Positions 41,213 to 50,730 of a stretch of DNA of 64,000 bases are shown here, one piece after another; the stretch's first letter is position 1; every line of letters starts with the position of its first letter. This DNA comes from an uncultured Pelagibacteraceae bacterium. Its GTDB lineage: Bacteria > Pseudomonadota > Alphaproteobacteria > Pelagibacterales > AG-422-B15. The stretch covers positions 1 to 64,000 of the forward strand of contig CABZNM010000001.1 of the NCBI GenBank assembly GCA_902527075.1, written 5' to 3'. The translations under genes and the position numbers were made by a program. The notes below the pieces were generated by a model. That model did not search any database, was not told the DNA's origin, and saw nothing but the letters and a program-made list of their open reading frames with translations.

Positions 41213-42227
41213 CATCTGACATTATATTTGCAGGAATAATTCTCTTATCTATTTTCATGTCATCTAAATCTTCAAGATTATTTGTTTTAATAACACCTAT
41301 TACTTTTGATGTGTAGTTATCTTCAATTGAGTATTTTTTTATAAATTCTGCTAAATAAATACCGCTTATTTTTCTATCAGTATTTTTTAATGTAAATCTG
41401 TTATTTCTAAATTCACTATAATGATAATTTGAATTCAAGTTCAACATGTAAGAAGCAACAGACTCTCTTAAGCTAGAAAAGGCCTTTATACTATATACCT
41501 CGTTATTATTTCGATCAGTTGGCACCATACCATCTTCATCATTACCCCAAACATATTGTCCATATAAAGCATTACCCTCAATAGCAAATCTGGAGGTGCC
41601 CCATCCACTCTCAATTGCAGCTTGCGATAAAGCTAGTGATACTGGAATTGCATCAACCTTTACTAAGAGTTGGTCAATTGATTTATTTTTTACCTTATAC
41701 TTTTTCATTTTATCTATAAGCCACAAGGCATCATTTTTTGAAATGTATTCAAAATTATCTTTTAGATACTTTATTTTTTTATTCTGGTTATTAAGTATCT
41801 CGTTTTCACCAACAATAATTGGTAATGCAATTTTAATAAATAGTTCTTTTCTATCTTTGACAGAGCTAATATCTTTTAATTCATTAGGTAATTTTGAAAT
41901 TGTAATATTTGGTATAATATTAGCTAATTTCAAATCCTCTAGTTTTGTTTTTTTTGAGAGAAAATTATAAGTAAGGATAGAGTCATCTGAAGTTAGTTTG
42001 TAAATATTTGCTGAAGTGTTAGCTTTTTGATTATCAGTCATCTCAATAATACTAGATTTAACTTTATCTAAGTCAGCAATCTTTATATCAAAAATAAGAT
42101 ATTTTTGTGTGAGTGAAAATAATATACTTGCTACAATAACAGCCAATATTGAATACAAAATTTTTTGGAATAAAACTGTTCCATCTGAAAACAAATTATT
42201 AAAAATATTTTCAATGACTAATTTCAT
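41205..42227 (-). CDS. Bax-like N-acetylglucosaminidase (GH73 family)
   Basis: A 340-residue protein with an N-terminal membrane anchor (about residues 25-45) and a C-terminal glucosaminidase domain. The key region is ALSQAAIESGWGTSRFAIEGNALYG, with the catalytic Glu in AAIESGWG, as in E. coli Bax and FlgJ-type enzymes that cut peptidoglycan glycan. A domain of about 150 residues between anchor and enzyme has no recognised match. It overlaps the nfu start by four bases and is probably expressed with it. Confidence 0.85.
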   Translation of the reverse strand: MKLVIENIFNNLFSDGTVLFQKILYSILAVIVASILFSLTQKYLIFDIKIADLDKVKSSIIEMTDNQKANTSANIYKLTSDDSILTYNFLSKKTKLEDLKLANIIPNITISKLPNELKDISSVKDRKELFIKIALPIIVGENEILNNQNKKIKYLKDNFEYISKNDALWLIDKMKKYKVKNKSIDQLLVKVDAIPVSLALSQAAIESGWGTSRFAIEGNALYGQYVWGNDEDGMVPTDRNNNEVYSIKAFSSLRESVASYMLNLNSNYHYSEFRNNRFTLKNTDRKISGIYLAEFIKKYSIEDNYTSKVIGVIKTNNLEDLDDMKIDKRIIPANIMSDVI

Positions 42228-42781
42228 ATAATTTGTTCAACTCTTTTAATCTCTGGAATATGATGTTTCAAAATATTTTCTACACCATTTTTAAGTGTTA
42301 AAGTTGCACTAGGGCAACCAGCACAGCTTCCTTTTAGTTCTAAAAAGACAACTCCCTCATTATATTTTATAAAGTTAATATCACCACCATCCTGAGCAAC
42401 AGCAGGTTTGACTTTTTTTGAAATAATAGCACTTATTGCATCAACTGTTTCTCTATCTTTTGAATTATGGTCAACTTCTGTAGACATCATATTTTCTGAG
42501 ACGTTAATAGCATTTAAGCCACTCGAGATAAAATCTGAAATAACATGTAAGATGGAGGCTTTAAGTTGATCCCAAGAATATTTGTTTTTATTGACTGTAA
42601 TGAAGTTTTGAAAAATCAAAATTTTTTCAACACCATCGATACTTAAAAGTTTTTGAGCTAATGGTGATTTTTCAGCCTGACTTTGATTATTGAATTCTAT
42701 AGCCTCTCCCTCATAGATTTCTCTCTCTAAAACAAATTTTAGAGAATTTGGGTTTGGCGTAGACTCTGTTTGTATGAACAT
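42224..42781 (-). CDS. nfu: Nfu-type iron-sulfur cluster carrier
   Basis: A 185-residue protein with the N-terminal Nfu_N domain (MFIQTESTPNPNSLKF, residues 1-90) and a C-terminal NifU domain with the cluster-binding CxxC in GSCAGCPSATLTLKNG. It carries Fe-S clusters to client proteins such as MiaB or aconitase. The 91-base gap to the Usp gene upstream is larger than others nearby, so it may have its own promoter. Confidence 0.95.
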   Translation of the reverse strand: MFIQTESTPNPNSLKFVLEREIYEGEAIEFNNQSQAEKSPLAQKLLSIDGVEKILIFQNFITVNKNKYSWDQLKASILHVISDFISSGLNAINVSENMMSTEVDHNSKDRETVDAISAIISKKVKPAVAQDGGDINFIKYNEGVVFLELKGSCAGCPSATLTLKNGVENILKHHIPEIKRVEQII

Positions 42782-42872
42782 AATAAGTATTCATATATAT
42801 TTAGATTCTCAGATTTTACAGAAAATCATAATATTTCTACTAATTTATTGATTTATTTGATTTTTATCTTGA

Positions 42873-43340
42873 TTAAAATGTTAGGTCTTTAAGCTCCTCT
42901 TCTGTTAATCCCTGCGGTACAAGAACAATTGGAACAGGAAGTTTACCTGATTTCTGACCGGCTAACAATTTCACTAGAGGCCCAGGCTGATCACCTCCAG
43001 CGGCGGCTAGAACTAAAAATCTGATATCGCTATCATTTTCAAGAGTCTCGATGATTTTTTCACTTGGTATACCCTCTTTCACTAAAAGTTCTGGTGTAAT
43101 TTTTGTAAGATCATAGACAACTTTTGACCATTTTTTTAATTTTTTTTGGGCACGTTCGTGTGCTTCCTGCAAAATAATATCCTCAACTGATTGCCATTGT
43201 TGGGGATCAAAATGCTCAATCACATTAAGCAATATTACACCACCTTGAGTACTATGCGCTCTTTTAGCAGCAAATTTAACTGCTATTTCTAGCTCCTCTG
43301 TATCATCTACAATAACAAGAAATTTGTTTCTTTTTTTCAT
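42873..43340 (-). CDS. Universal stress protein (UspA family)
   Basis: A 155-residue single-domain Usp with the alpha/beta fold start FLVIVDDTEELEIAVKFAAKRA and the closing PVPIVLVPQG strand. The usual ATP-binding G-x2-G-x9-G(S/T) motif appears only in modified form around AAAGGDQPGPLVKLLAGQKSG. It overlaps the stop of trpS by four bases. The murJ-trpS-usp-nfu order recurs in alphaproteobacteria, but its role there is not known. Confidence 0.88.
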   Translation of the reverse strand: MKKRNKFLVIVDDTEELEIAVKFAAKRAHSTQGGVILLNVIEHFDPQQWQSVEDIILQEAHERAQKKLKKWSKVVYDLTKITPELLVKEGIPSEKIIETLENDSDIRFLVLAAAGGDQPGPLVKLLAGQKSGKLPVPIVLVPQGLTEEELKDLTF

Positions 43341-44353
43341 TGTCTTATTAATCCTATTATATCATATACTTCATTGATTGTGTTTTTAGCTTTATCATAT
43401 GCTTTTGATGATCCTTGTTTAAGGATTTCTATTAAATAACTCTGGTCATTCATTAACTTTCCCATTTCATTGCCAATAGGTACTATATTTTGAATTAAAA
43501 TATCAGTTAAATCATTTTTAAAGTCTGAAAAATTTTTTCCCTGATACAAATTTATAATTTTATCTCTAGGGGTTCCAGATAGACTTGAATGAATATTGAT
43601 AAGATTACTGACTTCTTTCAATTTTGTTACCTCTTGGTCTGTGTCTGGCATAGGAACATCTGCAGTTTTTGCTCTTTTTATTTTAACTCGAATTTGATCT
43701 GCGGTATCAGTAAGAATTATTCTTGAAAATTCTGAAGGTTCAGACTTGCTCATTTTTTTTGAGGCATCTTTTAAAGACATTATTCTTGAAATTTCATTAT
43801 CGATCATAGGCTCAGGTAATGGAAAAAAATCTTCACATCCAAAATCATTATTAAATTTTTGTGCAATATCTCTTGTTAGTTCTAGATGTTGCTTTTGATC
43901 ACTTCCTACTGGCACATGTGTTGCCTTATAAATTAAAATATCTGCAGCCATTAAATTAGGATAAATATATAAACCCGCACTTGCATTTTCTTTATCTTTT
44001 CCTGCCTTATCTTTGAACTGAGTCATCCGGTTTAACCATCCTACTCTACATACACAATTAAGTATCCAAGCTAATTCAGCATGACATGAGACAGAACTTT
44101 GATTAAATATTGTATTTTTATTTGGATCAATTCCCGAGGCTAAATAAGTAGCTACAACTTCAAGAGTATTTTTTTTCAATACTTTTGGATCTTGAAAAAC
44201 GGTAATAGCATGGAGATCAACAACACAAAAAAAACAATCAAAGTCACTTTGAATTTTAACAAACTTTTTTATTGCTCCAAGATAATTTCCAATATGTAAA
44301 TCACCAGTTGGCTGAACGCCAGACAGTACTACTTTGGTGCCCGATTCATCCAT
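43337..44353 (-). CDS. trpS: Tryptophanyl-tRNA synthetase
   Basis: A 338-residue class I synthetase with the HIGH-type signature in GVQPTGDLHIGNYLGAIK and KMSKS in DASKKMSKSEPSEF. Length is normal. The start overlaps the murJ stop by eight bases. Confidence 0.97.
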   Translation of the reverse strand: MDESGTKVVLSGVQPTGDLHIGNYLGAIKKFVKIQSDFDCFFCVVDLHAITVFQDPKVLKKNTLEVVATYLASGIDPNKNTIFNQSSVSCHAELAWILNCVCRVGWLNRMTQFKDKAGKDKENASAGLYIYPNLMAADILIYKATHVPVGSDQKQHLELTRDIAQKFNNDFGCEDFFPLPEPMIDNEISRIMSLKDASKKMSKSEPSEFSRIILTDTADQIRVKIKRAKTADVPMPDTDQEVTKLKEVSNLINIHSSLSGTPRDKIINLYQGKNFSDFKNDLTDILIQNIVPIGNEMGKLMNDQSYLIEILKQGSSKAYDKAKNTINEVYDIIGLIRQ

Positions 44354-45890
44354 TTTTAGCTAAGGCCTTTTTTAAGTTTTTATATGCAAATGGTTTATAA
44401 AAAGAAATAATGAAGAAATAAAGTAAAATAGAAGTGACTACTGTTATTATCAAAAATAAAGTCTTAAAAATCAAGGTTTCATCAAAATACACAAGAAAAT
44501 TTAATTTTAAAAATATCAAATATAAATAAAGAGCAGTACACGAAGCCATTATTGCAGAAATTGGTTTAAAAATTTTCGTATCTACAGACAAATAGCCTTT
44601 ACGAATTAATAATTGGCACATTATAATCACAGTTACCCACGCTGAGATACTTGTAGAAATTGCAACACCAATAAAACCAATTTGCTGAAATAAGATAATA
44701 CTAATTACCGTGTTAATTAATAAGTTAATAACTGCAATATAAAATGTTGGCTTTGGATCCTCATAAGCAAAAAATATAGGTGTTAATATTTTCATTATTA
44801 TGAAAGCTACCAAACCAAAACCAAACATCCTTAAAGCATGTGCCGTTGAAAGTGTTGAGTTACTGTCAAATTCACCTCTTTCAAATAAAACAGAAATGAT
44901 TATTTCTGGTATTGTTATCAGTGCGATCGCTGCTGGGGCAGATATTAATAGAGAGTAGATTAGAGTTTCATTAACTATCTTATTTGCACTTCCATATTCC
45001 TTAACGCTTATCTCTCTAGAAATCATTGGAAGCAGTACGATGCTTAACGCTATACCAATCAATGCAAGAGGTAGTTGATATACACGATCAGCATAGTATA
45101 AAAAAGAAACTGCTCCTGATTGATAAGAAACAATAATAGTTCCTATCAGTATATTTATTTGCAGTACACCTGAAGAGAGAAAAGCTGGAAAAAATAATTT
45201 AAAAAAATTTTTTAAATTCGTAAAATCTATTTTTGCAAATAAATTAATTTTAATATTTTCATAACTAGCAGCGAAAATAACTATTATCAATTGAAGTGTT
45301 CCAGAGACGATAACACCTATTGATAAAAAATATAATATACTAAATGAAAACAGAAATGCGTAGATAGTTGATATACATAAAACAATATTTAATACAATTG
45401 GGATACTTGCTGAAATCGCAAACTTATCATGCAAGTTTAAAATTGTAGAATATATCGATGTTATAGTGATTAATAAAATAAATGGAAAAATTATTCTTGC
45501 CACATATACAAGTTCTTCAAACTTTTCTTCTATTTGAACAAATCCTGGAGCTAAAAGTTGAATAAAATATGGCATAAACATCTCTATAAAAACAACAAGA
45601 AAGACTATAATTACTGAGAAAAACATAATTATGTTTCCTGAAAAATTTTGAGTTTCATGAACATTTTTCTTGGCTCTTATTTTTGAATATATTGGAACAA
45701 AGGCTGTATTAAGGGCTCCCTCTGAGAAAATTCTTCTAAAGGTATTTGGAAATCTAAAAGCAACAAAAAAAATATCAGCATAAATTCCAGTGCCAAGAAA
45801 ATTAGCTATTAATATATCCCTCAGATATCCAAAAATTCTGCTTAAGAATGTAAAAAAAGAATATATGGACGATGATTTTAAGACATTCAT
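44346..45890 (-). CDS. murJ: Lipid II flippase MurJ
   Basis: A 514-residue MOP-superfamily membrane protein with about 14 hydrophobic helices. The N-terminal region with RIFGYLRDILIANFLGTG and FRRIFSEGALNTAFVPIY carries the conserved Arg residues of MurJ. It moves lipid-linked peptidoglycan precursors across the inner membrane. First gene of a murJ-trpS-usp-nfu-bax leftward block; the 123-base spacer to maeB holds the divergent promoters. Confidence 0.96.
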   Translation of the reverse strand: MNVLKSSSIYSFFTFLSRIFGYLRDILIANFLGTGIYADIFFVAFRFPNTFRRIFSEGALNTAFVPIYSKIRAKKNVHETQNFSGNIIMFFSVIIVFLVVFIEMFMPYFIQLLAPGFVQIEEKFEELVYVARIIFPFILLITITSIYSTILNLHDKFAISASIPIVLNIVLCISTIYAFLFSFSILYFLSIGVIVSGTLQLIIVIFAASYENIKINLFAKIDFTNLKNFFKLFFPAFLSSGVLQINILIGTIIVSYQSGAVSFLYYADRVYQLPLALIGIALSIVLLPMISREISVKEYGSANKIVNETLIYSLLISAPAAIALITIPEIIISVLFERGEFDSNSTLSTAHALRMFGFGLVAFIIMKILTPIFFAYEDPKPTFYIAVINLLINTVISIILFQQIGFIGVAISTSISAWVTVIIMCQLLIRKGYLSVDTKIFKPISAIMASCTALYLYLIFLKLNFLVYFDETLIFKTLFLIITVVTSILLYFFIISFYKPFAYKNLKKALAKNG

Positions 45891-46013
45891 ATAATTGTTG
45901 TTTAATACATTAAATTGATTTAAAAAATGTCAAAATTAATATCACAATTCATTATATACTGTTTAAGTTTATAAAGCAGATTAAAACCAAAAAATGTAGT
46001 AAGACATAGTTTT

Positions 46014-48281
46014 ATGGGGAAAAAAGACAGAGAAGAACACTTTAGTGAAAAAGAAGCTCTAGTATTTCATGCTCAGGGTAAACCTGGTAAAATAGAAATT
46101 AAAGCAACAAAGCCACTTGAAACTCAAAGAGATTTATCACTGGCATATTCACCAGGCGTTGCAGCGCCAGTTAATGCCATAGCAGATGATGTTAGTAATG
46201 TATACGATTATACAAGCAAAGGAAATATTGTAGCAGTTGTTTCAAACGGAACAGCAATCCTGGGCCTTGGAAACCTAGGTGCCCATGCATCTAAACCAGT
46301 GATGGAAGGTAAATCAGTTCTTTTCAAAAGATTTTCCGATATTGACTCCATAGATCTAGAGGTTGATACAGAGGATCCTGATAAATTCATAAATGCTATT
46401 AAGTATTTAGGACCATCATTTGGAGGCATAAATTTAGAAGATATAAAAGCACCTGAGTGTTTTATAATAGAAGATACATTGAAAGAGGAAATGGATATTC
46501 CAATCTTTCACGATGACCAACATGGTACAGCAATTATTTCAACAGCAGCTCTATTAAACGCCTTAGACCTAACTGGAAAAAATTTAAGAGATAGTAAAAT
46601 AGTTGTTAATGGTGCAGGTGCAGCGGGTATTGCCTGTTTAGAACTTTTAAAAGCTATGGGCTTACCAAATGAGAATGCAATCTTATGTGATACAAAGGGA
46701 ACTATTCGTATTGATAGAAAAGAAAATATGAATCAATGGAAATCAGCTCATGCAATAAAAACTGATAAAAAAAATCTGGCTGAAGCCCTTGAAGGAGCTG
46801 ATATTTTTTTTGGATTATCAATTGGAAACATAGTTACAGAAAAAATGGTTAAGTCCATGTCTGCTAAGCCAATTATATTTGCTATGGCAAATCCTGAACC
46901 TGAAATCTTACCAGAGCTTGTTAAGGAATGTAGGCCTGATGCAATTACTGCAACTGGCAGATCTGATTATCCAAATCAAGTTAATAATGTTCTTGGTTTC
47001 CCATATATTTTTAGAGGTGCCCTAGACGTGAGGGCCACAACTATTAATTTAGAAATGAAAATTGCAGCCGCAAGAGCAATCGCAGACCTCGCAAAAGAAG
47101 ATGTTCCTGATGAAGTTGCTAATGCCTATCCAGGTCAAAGACCACAATACGGACCAGATTATATTATTCCATCTCCTTTCGATCCAAGACTAATTAGTAG
47201 AGTTCCACCTGCTGTAGCAAAGGCAGCAATGGAAACAGGTGTTGCAAGAAAAGCTATTGTTGATATGGACCAGTACACGAGTGAGCTATCAGCTAGACTT
47301 AATCCATCTGCTGGACTACTACAAAAAATATTTCAAGAAGTAAAAGAAAACCCAAAGAGAGTAATTTTTACTGAAGGTGAAGAAGAAGATATGATTAGAG
47401 CTGCTGCTATCTTTCTAAATAATGGTATGGGCAAACCAATTTTAATTGGACGTGAAGAAATTGTTCGTGAAAAAATGTCAGAGATAGGTTTGGATTTTTA
47501 CAATCAGATTGAAATTCAAAGCACGAGAAATAAAGAAACGCATTCTCGATATGCCAACCATATATACAATAGGCTTCAAAGAAAAGGATTTTTAAAGAAA
47601 GATTGCTTAGATCTTTTAACAAGAGAGAGAAATGTGTTTGCGGCATGTATGGTATCTTTAGGTGAAGCTGATGCCATGGTGTGTGGTCTGACAAGAAGCT
47701 ATGCTGCTTCACTCGAAAGTATCGAGTATGTTCTCGATCCTATACCTAATAAAACAATATTAGGAATGACAGTAATGCTCTGTAATGGAAGAACAATTTT
47801 TGTAGCTGACTCTAATGTACATGATATGCCTAATGCATCACAACTTGCTAACATTACTCAGGAAAGTGCAGAAGTGGTAAAAGATATTTTTGGTATAGAA
47901 CCTAGAGCGGCATTAGTGTCATATTCCAATTTTGGTAAGCCTTTTACTGAAAGATCAGTTTACATAAGAGACGCAATCAAAATACTCAATGAAAGAAATC
48001 TAGATTTTGAATATGACGGTGAGATGGGTGCCAATACTGCACTTAATGAAAATTTGATGAAATTATATCCATTCTGTAAACTTTCTGGCCCTGCAAATCT
48101 TTTAGTAATGCCAGCAATTCACAGTGCGAGTATATCTACAAAAATGCTTCAAGAATTGGGTGGTGGCAACCTTGTTGGTCCTTATCTAGTTGGATTCAAA
48201 GAAAGTATTCAAATAGCTCCCCTTGGTGCCAATGTTTCAGATATTGTTAATTTAGCTGCTCTTGCTGCATTTAGAAATTGA
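46014..48281 (+). CDS. maeB: NADP-dependent malic enzyme, MaeB type with phosphotransacetylase-like domain
   Basis: A 755-residue two-domain protein. The malic enzyme part (1-430) has TRDLSLAYSPGVAAP-like text (QRDLSLAYSPGVA), the catalytic region FHDDQHGTAII and the nucleotide loop VNGAGAAGIACLELL. The C-terminal part (440-755) resembles phosphate acetyltransferase and is thought to be regulatory, responding to acetyl-CoA. It decarboxylates malate to pyruvate with NADPH formation. It stands alone with its own upstream spacer. Confidence 0.96.
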   Translation: MGKKDREEHFSEKEALVFHAQGKPGKIEIKATKPLETQRDLSLAYSPGVAAPVNAIADDVSNVYDYTSKGNIVAVVSNGTAILGLGNLGAHASKPVMEGKSVLFKRFSDIDSIDLEVDTEDPDKFINAIKYLGPSFGGINLEDIKAPECFIIEDTLKEEMDIPIFHDDQHGTAIISTAALLNALDLTGKNLRDSKIVVNGAGAAGIACLELLKAMGLPNENAILCDTKGTIRIDRKENMNQWKSAHAIKTDKKNLAEALEGADIFFGLSIGNIVTEKMVKSMSAKPIIFAMANPEPEILPELVKECRPDAITATGRSDYPNQVNNVLGFPYIFRGALDVRATTINLEMKIAAARAIADLAKEDVPDEVANAYPGQRPQYGPDYIIPSPFDPRLISRVPPAVAKAAMETGVARKAIVDMDQYTSELSARLNPSAGLLQKIFQEVKENPKRVIFTEGEEEDMIRAAAIFLNNGMGKPILIGREEIVREKMSEIGLDFYNQIEIQSTRNKETHSRYANHIYNRLQRKGFLKKDCLDLLTRERNVFAACMVSLGEADAMVCGLTRSYAASLESIEYVLDPIPNKTILGMTVMLCNGRTIFVADSNVHDMPNASQLANITQESAEVVKDIFGIEPRAALVSYSNFGKPFTERSVYIRDAIKILNERNLDFEYDGEMGANTALNENLMKLYPFCKLSGPANLLVMPAIHSASISTKMLQELGGGNLVGPYLVGFKESIQIAPLGANVSDIVNLAALAAFRN

Positions 48282-48296
48282 TTAAGTCTCTTTAGA

Positions 48297-49217
48297 TTAG
48301 ATTCTATCCCAGATAATTTTTGCCACATCGATCTTATTAATTTTTTTGATTTCCTGAATACAGGTTGGAGATGTAACATTGATTTCGGTTAAGTAGTTTC
48401 CAATAATATCTATTCCTACAAAAAATAGTTTATTTTTCTGTAATGTTTTTTTGATCATATTGCATATATATAGGTCTCTTTGATTTAATTTGATCGACTC
48501 ACATTTTCCACCAACATGAATATTTGATCTAATTTCATTTTTTTTGGGTATCCTTCGAATAGCTGCAACTGGTTCGCTATCAACTAGAATAATTCTTTTA
48601 TCTCCTTTTTTAATTTCAGGTAAAAATTTTTGGATAATAAATGGTTCGTTGTTTTTAGATATAAAGCCCTCTATTATTTGATTAAAGTTTCTATCATTTT
48701 CTTCAAGGAAAAAAATGCCTTCACCACCATTCCCATAAATTGGCTTGACGACTGCTTTTTTATATTTTTTTATAAACTTTTTTATTTCATCAAATGAACG
48801 AGTAATAATTGTTGGAGGAATTATATCAAAAAATTTAAGCATCAAAACTTTTTCTGGTACATTTCTTATTCCTGCTGGACTATTAATAAATCTCACTTTT
48901 GATGAAAGAAGCTCTAGGAGATACATTGAACTAATATATTCCATATTAAATGGAGGATCTTGCCTTATGAAAATAATATCAAATTTTGATAAATTAATTT
49001 CTTTAATCTTTGAGAGTTGATAACTATTAAATTTCTTTGACCTGAAATTTATTTCCTGGCCAAGTGCATAGACTGAATTGTTTTTAAATGAAAGTGTATT
49101 TGGTTGATATATAAAGTTTCTGTTTTCTCTTAATTGAGACTCATAAATAAGAGTTATAGAACTATCTGTGAGAAGGTTTAAAGTTTCTATTGTGTCTATT
49201 TGGAAACCAATAAGCAT
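48297..49217 (-). CDS. gshB: Glutathione synthetase
   Basis: A 306-residue ATP-grasp ligase joining gamma-glutamylcysteine and glycine. Visible are FIRQDPPFNMEYI near the N-terminus, NSPAGIRNVPEKVL, the ATP-binding VVKPIYGNGGEGIFF and the C-terminal GIDIIGNYLTEINVTSPT. It lies nine bases after the BON-domain lipoprotein gene. Confidence 0.95.
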   Translation of the reverse strand: MLIGFQIDTIETLNLLTDSSITLIYESQLRENRNFIYQPNTLSFKNNSVYALGQEINFRSKKFNSYQLSKIKEINLSKFDIIFIRQDPPFNMEYISSMYLLELLSSKVRFINSPAGIRNVPEKVLMLKFFDIIPPTIITRSFDEIKKFIKKYKKAVVKPIYGNGGEGIFFLEENDRNFNQIIEGFISKNNEPFIIQKFLPEIKKGDKRIILVDSEPVAAIRRIPKKNEIRSNIHVGGKCESIKLNQRDLYICNMIKKTLQKNKLFFVGIDIIGNYLTEINVTSPTCIQEIKKINKIDVAKIIWDRI

Positions 49218-49226
49218 GTTTAAAAA

Positions 49227-49814
49227 TTAATTTGTCTTTACAACAATGTAATCAATAACTTCCTGTACACCAAATACTTCCTTACTTATAGATATTACTT
49301 TTTGTTTCTCATCTAAGCTTCTTGCTATTCCTATCAAATAAACGATTTTATTAACTACTTCAATGTTGTAATTTAATGATTGGATATCTTCATCAAGAAT
49401 TAGTTTACCTGAAATTTTAGTAGCTATAACTAGATCATCTGCAAAATCTAAAATATTATCATTATCACTAATTTGTATTTCATTAATTACACTTTTTACA
49501 CCATCTACACTCCATGCTAATCGTGTAGACTCAATTCTTAAATCTGAGTTTTCTACTGTGCCCGTCAATAAAACTCTGCCCTGTGAGACCTCGACGTCAA
49601 CGTTAAAGAATATTTTATCACTTGTATCAAAATATTTATTTTTTATACTTGCTTTTACAACTACATCATCAACTACCTCGCCTATTGATCTTTCTTCTTG
49701 TTTTACAGTCGCAACTTTTGCAGCAGATCCCACAACGAATTCAGCACAACTTAAAAAAGCTAGCGGCGCAATAACCATAAGACTTTGAATTGATATTCTA
49801 ATTATTTTATTCAT
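49227..49814 (-). CDS. BON-domain outer-membrane lipoprotein (DolP/YraP-like)
   Basis: A 195-residue secreted protein. A signal peptide ends at the lipobox FLSC (Cys near residue 23), and two BON domains follow (about 50-115 and 125-192), each with the VxLxGxV pattern (GRVLLTGTVEN and VYLIGIARS). Two-BON lipoproteins of the DolP/YraP type help keep the outer membrane intact. It sits between rsmI and gshB, where relatives often have yraN as well; yraN is missing. Confidence 0.85.
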   Translation of the reverse strand: MNKIIRISIQSLMVIAPLAFLSCAEFVVGSAAKVATVKQEERSIGEVVDDVVVKASIKNKYFDTSDKIFFNVDVEVSQGRVLLTGTVENSDLRIESTRLAWSVDGVKSVINEIQISDNDNILDFADDLVIATKISGKLILDEDIQSLNYNIEVVNKIVYLIGIARSLDEKQKVISISKEVFGVQEVIDYIVVKTN

Positions 49815-49833
49815 TTTTATTTGACAATATATA

Positions 49834-50730
49834 TTAGCTTACTTTTTTGTTTTTTAACAGATATTGATATATTTCTCTTTTCTTAAAATTAGTAATTTTA
49901 GACATAATGAATGCAATGCTAGATATTTTAACATTTTCATTCTGTAAATTTTCGATAATGATTTTTAGTTTCTCGTCTAGTTGCATCCCTTGTTTAACTT
50001 TCTCTGCAGGTCCAATGCAAAATGTAATCTCACCATAAATGGTATCTCTATTTGATAATTCTTTTATAATATTTGAAATATCAAGATTAATAATTTCTTC
50101 ATGCTTTTTTGTTATTTCCCTAATAAGAGTTGCTTTTCGATCTCCTACGTAATTCAAAATGAGACCAAGAGTTTTTATAATTCTTTTGGGTGACTCAAAA
50201 AATATAATTGTTTCTTCAGATTTTTTTAACTTCTCCAAAAAAGTTTTTTGTTCTTTACTAACTCTTGGGAAAAATCCAAGAAAGGTAAAACTATCCTTTT
50301 TTAGAAAAGAAGGTATCAGACCTGTAATGATTGAAGATGCTCCCGGTATGCTAAAAATAGGAAGATCTAGTTCAATACATTTGTTTATAAGCGACTCTCC
50401 AGGGTCTGAAATCGTTGGAGTTCCGGCATCTGATATTAATGCGATGCTTTTTCCATTTTTAATTTTACTTATAATTGAAGGGATTTTTCTAATACTATTG
50501 TGCTTTTGATAAACTTCCATCGAACATTTTATGCCGTATTTGGTTGTTAACTTTTTACTTACCCTAGTGTCCTCACATAATATTAAATCAGCGCTTGATA
50601 GGATTTTTAATGAACGTAAAGTTATATCAGATAAATTACCAATAGGAGTTGAAACAACATAGAGTCCTGATGTTAAATTTTCACTAACAACAAGGCTATT
50701 TAAAAATTTTATGTCTAAGTTATATCCCAC
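49834..50730 (-). CDS. rsmI: 16S rRNA (cytidine-1402-2'-O)-methyltransferase RsmI
   Basis: A 298-residue tetrapyrrole-methylase-fold enzyme that methylates the ribose of C1402 in the decoding centre. Recognised by VVSTPIGNLSDITLRSLKIL, LCEDTRVSKKL, ISDAGTPTISDPGE and FFESPKRI. The proposed ATG at 50730 overlaps the divergent lipoprotein start region; I see no better start for this protein. Confidence 0.95.
   Translation of the reverse strand: MGYNLDIKFLNSLVVSENLTSGLYVVSTPIGNLSDITLRSLKILSSADLILCEDTRVSKKLTTKYGIKCSMEVYQKHNSIRKIPSIISKIKNGKSIALISDAGTPTISDPGESLINKCIELDLPIFSIPGASSIITGLIPSFLKKDSFTFLGFFPRVSKEQKTFLEKLKKSEETIIFFESPKRIIKTLGLILNYVGDRKATLIREITKKHEEIINLDISNIIKELSNRDTIYGEITFCIGPAEKVKQGMQLDEKLKIIIENLQNENVKISSIAFIMSKITNFKKREIYQYLLKNKKVS

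Noticed and set aside
46208..46429. Open frames on the opposite strand of maeB, infB, dnaK and other genes
   Set aside because: They lie wholly inside well-conserved genes and have no recognisable domains or ribosome sites; they are frame shadows.
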